The notes: generated by a model not told the origin, from the letters alone. Positions 1 to 7,749 are shown, counted from the first letter of the stretch. The stretch: DNA of 16,573 nt from Candidatus Bathycorpusculum fermentans (GCA_009787175.1 WRGM01000149.1:1-16573), one strand, 5' to 3'. Translations and numbers: made by a program.

Positions 1-158
1 CGGTATAGCAGCTAAACAATTTGAATGGTAAAAATCGTGAACAAGAAGATATGTTAAAGGTGGGGTGAAATTATTTTGTGAGAAGACAGAAATTTTTGCT
101 GAGAGCTAAATACATACCAATTTAACTGTTTATCTGTAACGTTTTTTGAGGATACGGC

Positions 159-1418
159 TTATTTTTTGTCTTGTTCATATTCGCCTGTTTTTATTTTATT
201 TATAAGTACGCCGACATATTCAATTGGCCATACATCGTCACATACGTCATTTGTGAGAATGTTTCTTTTATTGAAAAATGATATTAAATCGTTTTTTAAT
301 AGTAAAATAAGCATGAATTTATGTCCATATGTTTGTTTGAATAGGGAATATTTTGATGACTGTTTAAGATTCATCTCGTAATGTGGTTCTAGAACAATTT
401 TTCTGCCGTTAATCTCTTTATCTAAAATAAAATCTGGTGTATACTTGTCTCCTGGAAGTGGAAAAGTAATTGTTTCATAACCAAATGGAATATGTATTTG
501 CATTAGCATGCGTGCTGTTTCTTTTTCCCAGCCGCTTTTGTAACGACTTAATTTTTGATAGTGTACTTGCGGTTGATCTGTGACTTTTTGGATTTGTTCA
601 AAAAACTGCAATGCCTCCTTTAGTGTGCTTCGGTTAAATTTTTTACGTTTAAGCCATCTGCCTAAGAGGAAAAATGGGTAATCTGCTTTTGTTGGGTCAA
701 CTGGAAATATTCTTTTAGCATACTCGGTAATTTTTAATTGCGCATTTAGTGCGGTGTTTTCGTCTTTCCATACGTATGATGTAGTAGAGTTTATTAAACC
801 TAAACTTGTTGCAACGCTAACGTTTTCTTTTGTTAGGGATATGAGTAAATCTTTGGGTAAGTATTGTTTAAAAATTTCAAGGTCAGGTTCTGGGCGTACC
901 ATCCAGCGCATGTATGTCCATGCTTTATTTTTATGGATGCCTTTCATTTGTTCAATGCTTCTGGTTAATTCATTAACAAAATCTTTAGGGGTAGCAAATT
1001 TTGATGTGTACCGTATTATATCTTTTTCAGCTTTAAATTTGGCAAAAATGTTTACCGATGCTAAGGTTTCTGGAATAATTTCTTTGCGTGGTCCTAGATA
1101 ATTGTAAAAACTGTATTTTTCTATTTCTTCCTTGAATAGGTGTGCTTTAGTAATTTCAAATAGTCGTGTGGTTCCAAATTTTTTGTGTAAGTTAATAAGT
1201 AGGTTTCTGGCGTTTTCTGAAAAGCCTACCATTTGGTCGTCAAGTATTGATGCGGCAAGCAAAAAGTAGTGTGATGTTTTCTTTTTTTCTTCATAGTCTT
1301 TTAAGTAGGGGTTAAACAGTAGTCGTGGGCTCATTCTTCTGTCCCACTGTATGTCCGCAATGTTAGCGTTAGTTCTCACAAACCTTGTCAATAGTGCGTG
1401 CAGGTCATCAGTTACCAT
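159..1418 (-). CDS. DUF2400-like (HhH-GPD-related) protein fused to a PD-(D/E)XK-like nuclease domain
   Basis: The 419-residue product appears to have two domains. Residues about 30-257 resemble the DUF2400/TIGR02757 family, which is distantly related to helix-hairpin-helix DNA glycosylases: a DPRLL-like N-terminal segment (RMSPRLLFNPYL, 28-39), a YMRWMVR motif at 169-175, VATSLGL at 202-208, and a DP-x-K-x-D-Y segment at 241-247 before an LLGRWL end. Residues about 292-375 look like a restriction-endonuclease fold: a helix with Glu298 and Glu301 (GWEKETARML), a strand ending YTPDF with Asp329, then a strand with Glu344 (VLEPH). His346 stands where a catalytic Lys is usual. No signal peptide or membrane segment is seen, so a cytoplasmic DNA-binding or DNA-repair role is inferred, not shown. 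The gene is divergent from the DUF106 gene. A TATA-like element on the minus strand near 1449-1457 would place the transcript start close to the ATG, so the message may be leaderless. Family assignment is from remembered motifs. Confidence 0.6.
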   Translation of the reverse strand: MVTDDLHALLTRFVRTNANIADIQWDRRMSPRLLFNPYLKDYEEKKKTSHYFLLAASILDDQMVGFSENARNLLINLHKKFGTTRLFEITKAHLFKEEIEKYSFYNYLGPRKEIIPETLASVNIFAKFKAEKDIIRYTSKFATPKDFVNELTRSIEQMKGIHKNKAWTYMRWMVRPEPDLEIFKQYLPKDLLISLTKENVSVATSLGLINSTTSYVWKDENTALNAQLKITEYAKRIFPVDPTKADYPFFLLGRWLKRKKFNRSTLKEALQFFEQIQKVTDQPQVHYQKLSRYKSGWEKETARMLMQIHIPFGYETITFPLPGDKYTPDFILDKEINGRKIVLEPHYEMNLKQSSKYSLFKQTYGHKFMLILLLKNDLISFFNKRNILTNDVCDDVWPIEYVGVLINKIKTGEYEQDKK

Positions 1419-1538
1419 TATTTGTCTTTTAATATGTGTGTGTTCGGCTTTTAATAATTACCTATCTGCTATTTACTCACTTGTTGTATGTGTGGTCTAA
1501 TATTTTTTTGGTTTTGAGTCTGTTTTGAAGTAGCTATT

Positions 1539-1553
1539 CTTACAAGTTGTAAG
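1539..1553. repeat. 15-bp perfect inverted repeat upstream of the DUF106 gene
   Basis: CTTACAA-G-TTGTAAG has perfect 7-base arms around one central base. It lies between the divergent nuclease-fusion and DUF106 genes, about 30 bases downstream of a TATA-like run (1499-1508). It could be an operator or a small leader hairpin. No function is proven. Confidence 0.5.
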
Positions 1554-1620
1554 TAGACCAGTGAAAACGGTTATAAATGAGGAAGAAGGATACGCATACA
1601 TAATAATGTGTATTGAGTGG

Positions 1621-2145
1621 ATGAACATGGTAGATTTATCATTGCTTACAGTTGTACCATATGCGACAGTATTTCTAATTGCTGTTTCGTTTATACTTAC
1701 GACAGTTAACCAATTAATCTCTAGGGCGCTTATTAGTCACTTTATTGGTTGGGATAAGTATAGGATTATGCGGAAAGAAATGTCTGAATATCAGAAAGCG
1801 AATATGGCTGCTGTACGTGCTGGTGATACTAAACAGATTGAGAAATTAAAGAAAAGAAAATCACAAATTGATGCCATGTCGGCTCAACAGATGAAACCTA
1901 ACATGATAAACATGGTTATATCACTGGTTTTGTTCATGGTAATTTGGCGTGTGTTCTTACTACCAATGTTTACGAGTGCGGGGTATTCTTCGTCAGGTAG
2001 CACTTTTTTTGGGGGTATGTTTGGCGGTGCTCCTGTAGCTTTTCTACCTGGCAATGGGCTTCCATTGTTTATTTTGTATTCTTGTTTTTCTTTCTTTTTT
2101 AGTATTATAATGCAACGCGTTTTGGGTTCACTGCCTATTGAGTAG
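1621..2145 (+). CDS. DUF106 / EMC3-TMCO1-like membrane protein (Oxa1/YidC superfamily)
   Basis: This is a three-helix membrane protein of the archaeal DUF106 family, related to Oxa1/YidC/Get1 insertases and eukaryotic EMC3 and TMCO1. Such proteins are thought to help insert membrane proteins. Counting from the ATG at 1621 (174 residues), a hydrophobic segment spans about 8-30. A charged, probably coiled-coil stretch follows (about 42-80, rich in Lys, Arg, Glu and Gln with an AQQMKPNM end), then hydrophobic segments at about 96-115 and 146-167. The open frame continues upstream to a GTG at 1561, with further ATGs at 1606 and 1627. I chose 1621 because family members usually begin a few residues before the first helix, but no clear Shine-Dalgarno decides it. 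A cytidylate-kinase-like gene follows 19 bases after the stop. In many archaea this pair sits downstream of secY and adk, which are absent here. Confidence 0.75.
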   Translation: MNMVDLSLLTVVPYATVFLIAVSFILTTVNQLISRALISHFIGWDKYRIMRKEMSEYQKANMAAVRAGDTKQIEKLKKRKSQIDAMSAQQMKPNMINMVISLVLFMVIWRVFLLPMFTSAGYSSSGSTFFGGMFGGAPVAFLPGNGLPLFILYSCFSFFFSIIMQRVLGSLPIE

Positions 2146-2164
2146 GTAAGGGTAGAGTATTGCC

Positions 2165-2770
2165 ATGTCTGTAAATGATCATCAGTGTGTTGCTCGTAGT
2201 CCTCTTATTCTTTGTATTTCTGGTATGGCTGGTACTGGTAAGAGTACGTTGTCTAAGAAGGTTGCGAAGAGGTATAATTTGCGGTGTTATTCTGGTGGTG
2301 ATGTTCTTAAAGAGTTGGCTAAGGAGGATGGGTGTGTGGTAACTGGTGAGGGTTGGTGGGAGAGTCCTGCTGGTTTGGATTTTTTGGAGCGGCGTGTTAA
2401 GGATCCTCAGTTTGATAGGGAAGTGGATAGTAGGTTGCTTAGTTATGCAAAGTTGGGTAATGTGTTGCTTGATAGTTGGACTATGCCTTGGCTACTTGAG
2501 GGTGGTTTTAAAATTTGGTTGATGGCTTCTTTTGATAAGCGTGTGGCGAGGGTGGCTGTGCGTGATAAGTTGACTTTTGAGCAGGCTTTTGTTGTTCTTG
2601 AGGAGAAGGAGTCTCAGACGAAGGCGATTTATAAACAGTTGTATGGGTTTGATTTAGGTGAGGATTTTACTCCTTTTAATTTTATTTTGGATACTGATAA
2701 TTTGAATGCTGATCAGGTTTTTGAGGTTCTTTGTAGGGTAATTGATAATATTGTTCTTGGTTGTCAATGA
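2165..2770 (+). CDS. cmk: Cytidylate kinase-family (AK/CMP kinase) P-loop protein
   Basis: The 201-residue P-loop kinase has Walker A GMAGTGKST at residues 20-28, an NMP-binding region starting SGGDVLKEL (43-51), and an Arg-containing stretch (DKRVARVAVRDK, 124-135) that could serve as lid. Archaeal Cmk proteins phosphorylate CMP and dCMP for pyrimidine nucleotide supply. Identification comes from the P-loop and from its place directly behind a DUF106 gene, which is characteristic of archaeal cmk. The segment DSWTMPWLL (103-111) replaces the 'SRL' motif I recall from typical archaeal Cmk, so the exact nucleotide substrate is open; a related adenylate-kinase-like function is possible. The coding strand is very rich in G and T: the 60 bases from 2221 contain 20 G and 5 C. 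The start is the first ATG after the DUF106 stop and leaves a 15-residue extension before the first strand. Confidence 0.72.
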   Translation: MSVNDHQCVARSPLILCISGMAGTGKSTLSKKVAKRYNLRCYSGGDVLKELAKEDGCVVTGEGWWESPAGLDFLERRVKDPQFDREVDSRLLSYAKLGNVLLDSWTMPWLLEGGFKIWLMASFDKRVARVAVRDKLTFEQAFVVLEEKESQTKAIYKQLYGFDLGEDFTPFNFILDTDNLNADQVFEVLCRVIDNIVLGCQ

Positions 2771-2872
2771 GTAAGTTGGTGTGGCGTCATCGTTTTTTTG
2801 GTGTGTTTGTTTTTTGTTTTTTAGGGTTTGCTGATGGTTTATATAATGGTGTTAGGTATCCATATTTGGTTG

Positions 2873-3310
2873 ATGGCGTTGGGTTATGATGAATTGGCTG
2901 TTGTGCTCTTAAGTAAGTTTCATTTGTTTGGTAAGGTTATGTTAAATAAGCCTGTTGTTGAGGCTGTTCAGGGTGAGGGTTTTGTTCTTCATTATATTTC
3001 TCGTCATGGTGGTAATGTTTTTCCTGGTGAGATTTGTCGTAATATGTGTGTTAGTACTGCAAGGGTTGCTATGGCTTTGAATAGTTTGGAGAAGAAGGGT
3101 TTGATTACCCGGCGTGTTGATGTTAGTGATCGTAGAAAGGTTTTGATTGGTATTACTTCTGAGGGTAAGCTTTTAGCGGAGAAGCATGATCGTGCTGCTA
3201 TGGAGGCGGTTGTGCGGGTGCTTTCTTTGTTGGGGGAGCATGATGCTAAGGAGTATGTTCGTATTACTGGCAGATTGGTAGAGTTGCTTCCTAGTATGAA
3301 TGATAGTTGA
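2873..3310 (+). CDS. MarR-family winged helix-turn-helix regulator
   Basis: This is a MarR-type transcription factor, about 145 residues from the ATG at 2873. The core is visible: a dimerisation helix, then GNVFPGEICRNMCVSTARV with the recognition helix (about 47-66), ALNSLEKKGLITR, and a DVSDRRK wing that is highly typical of MarR proteins, followed by ITSEGK and a long C-terminal dimerisation helix. The open frame extends upstream to a TTG at 2828, but the added residues are a hydrophobic, untypical start. Family members usually begin close to the YDELA segment, so 2873 is preferred. The gene lies 100 bases upstream of the ABC exporter pair on the same strand. MarR-plus-exporter is a common arrangement in which the regulator represses the exporter until a toxic ligand binds. 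This link is inferred from context. Confidence 0.82.
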   Translation: MALGYDELAVVLLSKFHLFGKVMLNKPVVEAVQGEGFVLHYISRHGGNVFPGEICRNMCVSTARVAMALNSLEKKGLITRRVDVSDRRKVLIGITSEGKLLAEKHDRAAMEAVVRVLSLLGEHDAKEYVRITGRLVELLPSMNDS

Positions 3311-3332
3311 TGTGGTTAGTTGTTTTAATGTG

Positions 3333-3348
3333 GCGTATGTTTATATGC
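3333..3348. promoter_or_regulatory. Imperfect palindrome between marR and the exporter genes (candidate MarR operator)
   Basis: GCGTAT-GTTT-ATATGC has 6-base arms with one G-T wobble. It lies about 20 bases upstream of a TATA-like stretch (about 3368-3380, TAAATAATACTTTATGG) that could serve the ABC gene starting at 3411. Location and symmetry suit a regulator site, but binding by the adjacent MarR protein is inferred. Confidence 0.35.
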
Positions 3349-3410
3349 AGGATATCTAATGCTGTTACTAAATAATACTTTATGGTACTGTTGATTGTTG
3401 GGGTCTATCC

Positions 3411-5177
3411 ATGATTAAAATCTTTAAATACTTAACACCCAAAGACTGGGCTATCATAGGCGCTAGTTTGATATTTATAATTGCGCAGGTTTGGCTAGAT
3501 CTTAAACTACCTGACTATATGACTGAAATAACAATGCTCGTCCAAACCCCCGGCAGCGCAATGAGAGACGTCTACATCGCCGGCGGCTACATGATCCTCT
3601 GCACCCTAGGCAGCCTCATAGCCGCAATCATAGTTGGCTTCTTTGCCGCACGCGTCGGCACATCATTTTCCCAACGCCTACGCAGCTTACTATTTAACAA
3701 AGTTGAATCCTTCTCCATGGAAGAAATCAACCGTTTCTCTACCTCAAGCCTAATCACCCGTTCCACAAACGACATAATCCAAATACAAATGCTCCTAGTA
3801 CTAGCCCTACAACTAGTTATAAAAGCTCCCATAATGGCAACATGGGCTATAACTAAAATTGCCGGCAAAGGCTTTGAATGGTCCATGGCCACAGGCATAG
3901 CCGTTATAGTTATACTAGTGCTAGTCACTTTTCTTATAGCCTTCGTCATACCAAAATTCAAAAAAATGCAGGCACTCATAGATGACGTAACCCGCGTTAC
4001 ACGCGAAAATCTAACAGGTCTACGAGTCGTCCGTGCTTACAATGCCGAAGAATATCAAAAAACAAAATTTGAAACAGCCAACAAAGCCCTCACCGATGCC
4101 CAAATGTTTACAAACCGAGCTATGGCTACAATGATGCCTGTTCTAATGGCAACACTTAACGTGCTATCCCTCGCCATTTACTGGATAGGTGCATATCTAA
4201 TTGAAGCCGCCCAAGCTATAGATAAATTAATAGTATTTTCCAACATGGTCGTCTTCTCCATGTATGCTATGCAAGTAATAATATCCTTTATCATGGTAGT
4301 AATAATATTTATCATGCTGCCCCGTGCAAGTGTCTCTGCAAAACGTATCAATGAAGTACTTGACACTAACCCAAGTATAGTTGACGGCAAAGAAGCCGCT
4401 GGCAAACCCGACCTTGTAGGCGAGGTTACCTTTAACAATGTCAGCTTCAAATATCCTGACGCGGCCGACTATGTCCTTGACGATATAACCTTTACCGCAA
4501 AACAGGGCGAAACCCTCGCGTTTATAGGTTCTACCGGAAGTGGCAAATCTACACTTATTAACCTTATCCCCCGCCTATTTGATGCAACCAAAGGCGAAGT
4601 GCTAGTAGACGGCGTAAATGTAAAAGACTACAAACTAGAAGCTCTTTACAGCAAAATAGGCTACGTACCACAAAAAGCAGTGTTATTTAAAGGAACTGTG
4701 GAATCTAATGTTGCCTATGGCGATAACCGCAGTGACGATGACCTTAGCATTGATGAAGTTAAAAAAGCCATACAAATAGCTCAAGGTACTGACTTTGTTG
4801 AAAAAATGCAGGACAGCTATAGCGCTGCTATTACACAGGGAGGTACAAACGTGTCAGGCGGCCAGAAACAGCGCCTTGCCATTGCACGTGCAATCTGCCG
4901 CAAACCTGAAATTTACATATTCGACGACTCATTCTCAGCGCTAGACTACAAAACTGACCGTGCACTACGCAGCAAATTAAAACAGGAAACCGCCGGCGTA
5001 ACCAGTATAATTGTCGCCCAAAGAATCGGCACCATCATGGACGCTGACCAAATACTAGTACTTGACCAAGGAAAAATAGTGGGAAAAGGCAATCATAAAG
5101 AACTGCTCAATAGCTGTTCAGTATATCGAGAAATTGCTATGTCACAATTAAGCGAGGAGGAATTAGATGATGAGTAA
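3411..5177 (+). CDS. ABC exporter half-transporter, degenerate-site subunit (TM287-like)
   Basis: This type IV ABC exporter half (588 residues) has an N-terminal six-helix membrane domain (about 1-310) and a C-terminal ATPase. Motifs: Walker A GSTGSGKST at 373-381, signature VSGGQ at 481-485, Walker B ending Asp505. Asp506 replaces the catalytic Glu, and Gln537 (VAQR) replaces the H-loop His. These changes mark the catalytically degenerate partner of heterodimeric exporters such as Thermotoga TM287/TM288, BmrCD and LmrCD. The C-terminus (GNHKELL...YREIAMSQL) matches that class. It would pair with the next gene product, whose start overlaps this stop by 11 bases, to export an unknown, probably amphipathic or toxic substrate. 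The coding strand is C- and A-rich, unlike the G- and T-rich marR and cmk genes just upstream, which may indicate separate acquisition. Confidence 0.9.
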   Translation: MIKIFKYLTPKDWAIIGASLIFIIAQVWLDLKLPDYMTEITMLVQTPGSAMRDVYIAGGYMILCTLGSLIAAIIVGFFAARVGTSFSQRLRSLLFNKVESFSMEEINRFSTSSLITRSTNDIIQIQMLLVLALQLVIKAPIMATWAITKIAGKGFEWSMATGIAVIVILVLVTFLIAFVIPKFKKMQALIDDVTRVTRENLTGLRVVRAYNAEEYQKTKFETANKALTDAQMFTNRAMATMMPVLMATLNVLSLAIYWIGAYLIEAAQAIDKLIVFSNMVVFSMYAMQVIISFIMVVIIFIMLPRASVSAKRINEVLDTNPSIVDGKEAAGKPDLVGEVTFNNVSFKYPDAADYVLDDITFTAKQGETLAFIGSTGSGKSTLINLIPRLFDATKGEVLVDGVNVKDYKLEALYSKIGYVPQKAVLFKGTVESNVAYGDNRSDDDLSIDEVKKAIQIAQGTDFVEKMQDSYSAAITQGGTNVSGGQKQRLAIARAICRKPEIYIFDDSFSALDYKTDRALRSKLKQETAGVTSIIVAQRIGTIMDADQILVLDQGKIVGKGNHKELLNSCSVYREIAMSQLSEEELDDE

Positions 5178-7032
5178 ACAGACTCCTAAAACCAGAAACA
5201 GACAATTTGCAGACCGCATGAACGGTCCTCCCGGCATGGGTTCTAATGAAAAGGCAAAGAATTTCAAAAAAACCTGGAGCCAACTTTTACGATATTGTAA
5301 AAGTTATCTGCCTGTTATACTAACAGCTCTCATTTTAGCGTCTTTAAGTGCAGTGTTTGTAGTTATTGGTCCTGATAAAATAAAGGATATGACAAATGAA
5401 ATTCAAAACGGTCTCCCTGCATTGATAAATGGCGTTCCCATAGTTGGCGCAATTGACATGTCCATTATAATTAGTATTGGCACAATGCTTATTTTCCTCT
5501 ATGCAGGATCAGCCATTTTTGGTCTTATAGAAAGCTATATTATGGCAACTATTACTGCCAAAATTTCCAAAAATATGCGCTCTGATATTTCACGGAAAAT
5601 CAACAAAATACCCTTCAAATACTTTGACAAAACAAGCTATGGCGATGTTATCAGCCGTGTAACTAATGACGTTGACGCCATAGGTCAGACACTTAATCAA
5701 AGCCTCGATCAACTAGTACGCGCTATCACATTATTTGCTGGCTCTATGATAATGATGCTAATCACAAATTGGATAATGGCCCTAACAGCCATAGGAGCCT
5801 CCGTTATAGGATTTGTGCTAATGATTGCTATAATGTCTAAATCCCAAAAATATTTCGCAGAACAACAACAAGGCCTAGGTAACATCAATGGACATATCGA
5901 AGAAATCTATTCAGGACATAATATTGTAAAAGCCTACAATGGCGGCAAAAACGCAAAAAAAACATTTGAGCATTTCAACCATTCACTTTACGATAGCGGC
6001 TGGAAATCACAATTCCTATCTGGACTAATGATGCCCCTAATGATGTTTATCGGCAACTTTGGATACGTCGCTGTCTGCGTAGTCGGTGCCATATTAGCCA
6101 TGAATGGCACAATACCCTTCGCCGTCATCATTGCCTTCATGATATACATCCGCCTATTTACACAACCCCTAACACAAATGGCACAGTCCATGCAACAATT
6201 ACAAAGAACCGCAGCCGCAAGCGAGCGAGTCTTTGAATTCTTAGCCGAAGAAGAATTAACAGATGAAAGCCAAAAGCTTCAAAAACTAGAAAACATTCAA
6301 GGAAACGTCGAATTCAAACACGTCCACTTCGGCTATGAACCAGACAAACCCGTAATTAACGACTTCTCAGCCAAAATAGACGCTGGACAAAAAATAGCCA
6401 TCGTCGGACCTACTGGAGCAGGAAAAACAACAATAGTCAATCTGCTAATGCGATTCTACGAAATTGACAACGGCGAAATATGCATAGACAATACACCCAC
6501 ATACCAAGTTACAAGAGAAAATGTCCATGAACAATTCTGCATGGTACTACAGGACACCTGGCTCTTCGAAGGCACCATAAAAGAAAACATTATCTACAGC
6601 AAACAAGGCATAACAGACGAAGAAGTAATAACCGTCTGCAAAACAGTCGGCATCCATCACTTTATACGAACTTTACCAAACGGCTATAACACAATACTAA
6701 ATGACCAAACAAACCTATCCGCAGGACAAAAACAACTCCTAACAATAGCCAGAGCCATGATCCAAAACGCCCCATTATTAATACTGGACGAAGCAACAAG
6801 CTCAGTAGACACACGCACCGAAAAAATAGTACAAGAAGCCATGGACAAACTAACCCACGGCAGAACATCCTTTGTCATAGCACACAGACTCTCCACCATA
6901 CGCAACGCCGACATGATACTAGTCATGAAAGACGGAGACATAATTGAAAACGGAAACCACACAGAACTCCTCAAAAAAGGCGGATTCTACGCAGAACTAT
7001 ATAACAGCCAATTCGAACAACACGATCAATAA
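5167..7032 (+). CDS. ABC exporter half-transporter, canonical ATPase subunit (TM288-like)
   Basis: This is the second half (621 residues) of the heterodimeric exporter. It has a hydrophilic N-terminal extension of about 45 residues, a six-helix membrane domain to about residue 360, and then the ATPase: Walker A GPTGAGKTT at 414-422, Walker B LILDE with catalytic Glu542, and H-loop His573 (IAHRLSTI). Its signature motif is LSAGQ (517-521) rather than LSGGQ. In a heterodimer that signature faces the Walker A of the degenerate partner, which is the usual pattern. The start is supported by a strong ribosome-binding site (GAGGAGG, about 5154-5160), and two consecutive ATGs are available (5167 and 5170). 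Translational coupling to the upstream gene is likely from the overlap. Base composition becomes strongly A- and C-rich toward the 3' end: the 60 bases from 6721 hold 8 G and 18 C. Confidence 0.9.
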   Translation: MMSKQTPKTRNRQFADRMNGPPGMGSNEKAKNFKKTWSQLLRYCKSYLPVILTALILASLSAVFVVIGPDKIKDMTNEIQNGLPALINGVPIVGAIDMSIIISIGTMLIFLYAGSAIFGLIESYIMATITAKISKNMRSDISRKINKIPFKYFDKTSYGDVISRVTNDVDAIGQTLNQSLDQLVRAITLFAGSMIMMLITNWIMALTAIGASVIGFVLMIAIMSKSQKYFAEQQQGLGNINGHIEEIYSGHNIVKAYNGGKNAKKTFEHFNHSLYDSGWKSQFLSGLMMPLMMFIGNFGYVAVCVVGAILAMNGTIPFAVIIAFMIYIRLFTQPLTQMAQSMQQLQRTAAASERVFEFLAEEELTDESQKLQKLENIQGNVEFKHVHFGYEPDKPVINDFSAKIDAGQKIAIVGPTGAGKTTIVNLLMRFYEIDNGEICIDNTPTYQVTRENVHEQFCMVLQDTWLFEGTIKENIIYSKQGITDEEVITVCKTVGIHHFIRTLPNGYNTILNDQTNLSAGQKQLLTIARAMIQNAPLLILDEATSSVDTRTEKIVQEAMDKLTHGRTSFVIAHRLSTIRNADMILVMKDGDIIENGNHTELLKKGGFYAELYNSQFEQHDQ

Positions 7033-7132
7033 ACATTGCTGACCTGAAAGAAATACCTTAGACAAAAACGCGTAGACCCAATTATGCCCAAACTGTTATG
7101 TATAAAAAAGCTAGTACTATCATACTATTCTA

Positions 7133-7139
7133 TTTTTTT
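7133..7139 (+). terminator. T-run terminator after the ABC exporter operon
   Basis: A run of seven T about 100 bases after the exporter stop, without a strong hairpin, as is normal for archaeal intrinsic termination. Confidence 0.35.
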
Positions 7140-7158
7140 AATATAATCAAAGTCATTC

Positions 7159-7190
7159 ATATGCAAGAAGGTAAGCATTTGAATATGCAA
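7159..7190 (+). repeat. Direct repeat ATATGCAA upstream of the DUF3788-like gene
   Basis: ATATGCAA occurs at 7159-7166 and 7183-7190, 24 bases apart, both upstream of a possible TATA element (TTATAGTG, about 7199-7206). The copies could be activator sites for the gene starting at 7239. They are short enough to be chance in AT-rich DNA. Confidence 0.25.
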
Positions 7191-7238
7191 AGAAAGTGTT
7201 ATAGTGATTGTGGTCATATGTTTCAGCGGTGTAAATAA

Positions 7239-7676
7239 ATGTATGAGCGGTTACTTAATAAGAGCGTAATGCCTGATGAAACAGCTATTTATGGGCACTT
7301 AGGGAAACAAAGCTGGTATCGTCTTGTAACATTTGAAAGTTGGTTGAAAACCAATTATCAGCTTGTTAGAGAACTAAAATTTCCTTTTGGTAACAATTAT
7401 GGATGGGGTTATAAATATAGTCATAAATCGGATCATTTATGCTATGTGTTTTTTGAAAAAAATGCTTTTGTGGTTATGCTTCAAATGGGTGATAAGTATG
7501 TTCAACTCTTGGAAAATCAGTTACCACTATTGTTGTATAAAACACGGGAATTATGGAAAAATCGCTATCCTTGTGGCACACACGGCGGCTGGATTCACTA
7601 TAGAGTCTTAACTGATGAGGAACTGACCGACGTTATCAAATTGCTTACAATTAGAAAGACGCCAAGTGCAAAATGA
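7239..7676 (+). CDS. DUF3788-like small protein
   Basis: This 145-residue soluble protein resembles DUF3788. It has an N-terminal 'MPDETAIYGHLGK..W' segment, a central aromatic stretch GWGYKYSHKS (about 56-65), a LCYVFFEKNAFVVML strand pair, and a C-terminal HYRVLTDEELTDVIKLLTIRK ending. The family is widespread in anaerobic bacteria and some archaea and has no established biochemical role. Its fold may relate to small-molecule-binding or regulatory proteins, but that is not shown here. It has no signal peptide or membrane segment. It is transcribed in the same direction as the ABC exporter, but a T-run and a separate promoter-like region lie between them, so it is probably monocistronic. The ATG at 7239 is directly preceded by an AT-rich leader without a clear Shine-Dalgarno. 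Confidence 0.55.
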   Translation: MYERLLNKSVMPDETAIYGHLGKQSWYRLVTFESWLKTNYQLVRELKFPFGNNYGWGYKYSHKSDHLCYVFFEKNAFVVMLQMGDKYVQLLENQLPLLLYKTRELWKNRYPCGTHGGWIHYRVLTDEELTDVIKLLTIRKTPSAK

Positions 7677-7741
7677 AGTGGATATTACTAAGAGAGTTGT
7701 CTTGTTTGATTATTCCGTGCTCTATCTGTTATACAGTCATC

Positions 7742-7749
7742 TTTTTTTT
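7742..7749 (+). terminator. T-run terminator after the DUF3788-like gene
   Basis: Eight consecutive T 66 bases after the stop of the DUF3788-like gene and well before the nadA start, consistent with an archaeal terminator. The rest of the 7677-7910 gap is AT-rich leader sequence holding a TATA-like GATTATATC (about 7849-7857) for nadA. Confidence 0.4.

Noticed and set aside
1..158. Possible gene end on the + strand at 2-31 (frame ending GIAAKQFEW before a stop) and other short frames
   Set aside because: Only nine codons are in the window, with nothing recognisable; the remaining bases are AT-rich and hold no supported feature.
754..1101. Open frame on the + strand opposite the nuclease-fusion gene
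   Set aside because: It is antisense to a gene with clear domain motifs and has no motif of its own.
3587..4450. Minus-strand open frames inside the first ABC gene
   Set aside because: They are shadows of the exporter reading frame and have low-complexity, implausible translations.
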